A stretch of 64,000 nucleotides of DNA from Lineus longissimus. Its lineage: Eukaryota; Nemertea; Pilidiophora; Heteronemertea; Lineidae. Positions 60,967 through 64,000 of this stretch are shown in pieces (position 1 is the stretch's first letter; every line of letters starts with the position of its first letter). A model generated the notes under the pieces. It had not been told where the DNA came from. It searched no databases and saw nothing but the letters and a program-made list of their open reading frames with translations. Where the stretch lies: positions 12,333,431 to 12,397,430 of the forward strand of contig NC_088322.1 in NCBI RefSeq assembly GCF_910592395.1, written 5' to 3'. The translations under genes were made by a program, and so were the position numbers.

Positions 60967-63900
60967 TGTACATAATCACACATCAAAGAACGCCAGTCCA
61001 TAACAAAACTACGCAAACTGCAGCATCTCATGATAACTGTACGTATGTTTTTAATGCATTTTGTACAGCAATGCATTACCTGCCAGTGAAACTTACAATA
61101 GTTGAAGCCGACACTAATGGTAAAAATTGAATTACCGTTCCTATTTAGCCGGAGGTGAATGGATGTTTAACAGTGATTTTTTTGCGGTGGAGGTTAGGCT
61201 ACGGTAGGCTACTTCGTCAGTGGTTTGTCGGGGAAAAAAACTCCCTATGCGGCAGGAAGCTGCCTTTGGGAGTTACGTCCGATGCAGCAAGCGGCCATTG
61301 GCTTTGCTGTTGGGTCAGTTTTGAAAACCGGGCCAAGAGAGAGGGCTTTTTGCAATTCCGCGGATGCTTATCAGGGCTATGCTACAGTCCTTCTTTTAGA
61401 TTGATAGAACGTCCGATGCAGCAACCGGCCACTGGCATGGCTGTAAGCTATGTTTTTCAATGGTATCGTACTAAGACTTGGCGTTTTTTCTCGGGCTGTT
61501 GGCAGAAATCTGACGTGGTTGAGTGTCACAAAGCTCTTGATAGTTTGCATTGCGATTGGGGGAAATCTGCAAGTTGGCGCAAAGTACATCAAAAGGAGAG
61601 TACTTCTACGCATCGCGAACCCTGGATACGTCACGAAAGTCACTCGATCTCGGGACATTACCCCGATATCACCAGATAGGACAGTCGACCCATCCCAAGA
61701 TCTTCTCCGCGCAGAATCACGCCAATGACTCCCGATGTGTAATTGAGTCTTCAATTTTCCACGAGAATGGCTCCTGATGTATTTCAAATGAACCATTGGT
61801 CTTTTCCAGTCGAGTTAGATGCATATCTCGCAAAGAGCACTGAGAGTTAGCAAAATACGCGCAGCCTCGCATAAAACAGTAGATTTTTCTGCTACGCATT
61901 ACGCCTCCTAAATCTTTGTGTTTCATTGGTTAGGCTCCGTAACAGATACCATGATTAGTTTGGGCTAAGCTGCATGAAATTCACGCAAAAAAATGCATTG
62001 CGGGTTCAAGTTTCTTCCCTTTCTGGTCCCGGGAAATTAAAGGGAAAAAAACTACCATGCAATCTTACCGATCATGCATGGGTCAGCAAAACAGCATGAA
62101 ACTGAAGAAAATGATAAAAGGGGAGAACTGTCAAGTTATCATTATTTTAAAAAAAACATTGTTCGGTGGACAACAAAAGAAAAAAAAATCAGCGGGAGAT
62201 GAGGAGAGGTAAAAATTATCGTAACTTTTGCTGCCGTGCAAAGAGATCATCCTCAACCGGAAGTCACGTGCCCCATCAATCAGCGCATCTCCTGTTTTCC
62301 TCCACGAAATCGGATTAGCGGTGCCACTGGGCATGCGCAGTTCGTGGAATGACGACTTTTATTGTAGGTGACATGCTTTTACCGGGTAAACGTGTGCAGG
62401 GTCCTGATTGGATAATCATATTATCATTCAGCATTGAGTTCTTTCGTATTTTTATTGTGAAGGCCGTTACGTGATCATCGTTTTCGAAGAGAATTAGGTT
62501 TCCCGGAGAAAGAAAATATCTCTGGTTTGCCTTAGGAAAATGATACGCCTATCATGTCCAAAATCCCAAATATCGCCAAAGAAACCCGTAAGAATCCGAG
62601 TCACATTTGTGTATGTTGTTGAAAACAACTAAATTACCCAAGAGGGCAAATCATCGCAACCAAATCTAGTGTTCTTTCTTTCGATTCGAGGCAAATTATG
62701 TTCAGCACCCTCGTGCAAAGAAGGCAGCATGATGTTTCCCAGCGTTAAAAATGTTAGCCTCCTCAGGTGTTCAAAGCCCATCGGCCAGGCCTTTGGAGCC
62801 ATTCGAAAAAATCTTTCCCGTAGCCTACATGTATGTACGACTCTCTGTTCATTCTTACGTCATATAGCACAAGCATCTCCGTACAGTCTCGTCATCACAA
62901 CAAACTGTCACTGCCATAGAAATTCCTTTTGCCATATCAATATACACCACAGCATTCCTCTCATCGAACCATCCCATACTCTAGGAATCCTGAGAGCACT
63001 GTACCTCAAGACTCTGGCATTCCACCAAAACCGTAAATCTCATATTGAGCAAAATGTGGCCCGCGTGGACTCTTCCATCCCTTTGTACTCCAGCCTCCTC
63101 ACTAACCTCATCACACGCGTCTTCAAGCACTACCTTACTATCTTGTCATACGGAATGGTCATTGTACTGTGGGAAACCACCTCTGGTACTCATATCTCAA
63201 GATATGGCAATCCGTTCACCACATTTCCATTTCGACACACATTGACCATGTTCCACTGTGCATTTGAATAGACACATCTGAAGATCAATTCGGTCAAATT
63301 GAGCTGGGATTTTACGCACTTCATTTCGTGTTTTCCGCAAAAGTTGTCATTTTCAGTTTTTTCTCTTGATGTATTTGGAAAGGTGCAGTCACTTCAACTT
63401 TCGAGTTCCTATGTGGTGATATTTACAACAGGGCAAGATATTCAACGGCAAAGAGAAATCAAGATGATATTTTTCGGCAACCGTTTTTCTTCTTCTCTCC
63501 TGTTCTTTTTCCACAAATACAAGGACCATTTACGATCAAATCTGACATACTAAATAAAAGGACTTTCTCGGTCCGTTTCAACGATTTTCCCAAGAAGAGG
63601 GATGCATCGATATTGAATCCATTTTTGTAAGATGATAAACACAGCGTCTGTTCTCGATATACTTTGTCACTGAGCCCCTATCTGTACTAGACACAGTCAC
63701 AAACGTTCAGAGGCCCCCTTCCCAGATATTTTATCATCGAGTGATTGTATTTCATTTTCTCGGCGATTAGTGCTGTTCGGTGTCGACATCGCTCTCTGTG
63801 AGTCAGCCCGTTAGTTGCCGACAATCTCTTCACATCACGGACCTAATGTAATATACCGAGGGTTAGGCTACCATCTCATTGAAAGGACCACAGGGACCAC

Positions 63901-64000
63901 TGGGTATCGTTAAGAAAAACGGCAGAGAGATATATTCTATTATTGGGGGCAACGAGTTTATCATATTAGACTGAGGGCATGATCTGTGCAAAGTTCTAAG

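Larger units (their letters stand above)
53213..64000. other. Long AT-rich region without recognisable genes
   Basis: The longest open frames (58538-59005 minus; 61155-61679 plus; 62669-63271 plus) have no domain, no splice-bounded structure and unlikely composition. I note palindromes at 55524-55598 and 60855-60966, AAATTG-type simple repeats at 58685-58730, a G run near 59200, and a short direct repeat 'gtccgatgcagcaa' at about 61277 and 61412. It may be a regulatory desert or large introns of a gene outside the window. Confidence 0.5.

Noticed and set aside
61155-61679. 174-codon plus-strand frame, overlapping a 139-codon minus-strand frame
   Set aside because: No domain, overlapping frames on both strands, and a local direct repeat; likely decayed repeat sequence.
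62669-63271. 200-codon plus-strand frame near the right end
   Set aside because: His/Ser/Leu-rich composition from a CT-rich stretch, no motif and no splice context.
1-64000. CRISPR arrays, operons, riboswitches, bacterial promoters
   Set aside because: The window is spliced eukaryotic DNA; the tandem repeats seen are minisatellites without spacer structure.

Overview
The window looks like genomic DNA from an intron-rich animal, probably a marine invertebrate. A lophotrochozoan-grade animal is my guess, but nothing here fixes the phylum. The evidence is spliced genes with GT-AG introns of about 100 bp to several kb, AATAAA signals, TA-flanked miniature transposons, minisatellites, and an animal-type oxysterol-binding-protein-related gene with a VAP-binding FFAT motif.

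Layout. Positions 1-6417 hold no convincing gene: a 103-bp tandem duplication and perhaps a tiny first exon. Positions 6418-23040 (+) carry a 21-exon lipid-transfer gene of the OSBPL3/6/7 type, with PH domain, FFAT motif and sterol/PI4P-binding domain. Its introns are loaded with miniature elements, fold-back repeats, a pentanucleotide microsatellite and two partial exon duplications. Positions 25470-34924 (+) carry a 15-exon secreted or membrane-anchored glycoside hydrolase family 81 protein (endo-1,3-beta-glucanase type, about 1220 residues). Three Cys-containing modules of about 110 residues are inserted inside its N-terminal beta-sandwich domain. This gene has a decayed extra module in one intron and a partial exon repeated three times in tandem.

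Positions 32592-40510 are duplicated in direct tandem at 40511-48538. The duplication carries only the last four GH81 exons plus a complete minus-strand gene of unknown family: a PAN/apple-like exon followed by a 364-codon exon. That long exon differs between copies mostly at silent sites. The first 2.39 kb of the two units look identical by eye while the rest differs by about 2% plus indels, so gene conversion, a very recent partial event or an assembly artefact must be told apart.

Positions 48539-64000 look intergenic: a good tRNA-Lys(TTT) gene, a degenerate tRNA-like element (probably a SINE head) beside a hairpin, a few palindromes, and one or two candidate exons I cannot assign.

Function. 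The ORP protein would work at ER membrane contact sites. The GH81 protein would cut beta-1,3-glucans (algal laminarin or fungal wall) outside the cell, so it is a candidate digestive or defence enzyme. No functional link between the two genes is evident. All exon coordinates are read by eye from splice consensus, reading phase and protein similarity.
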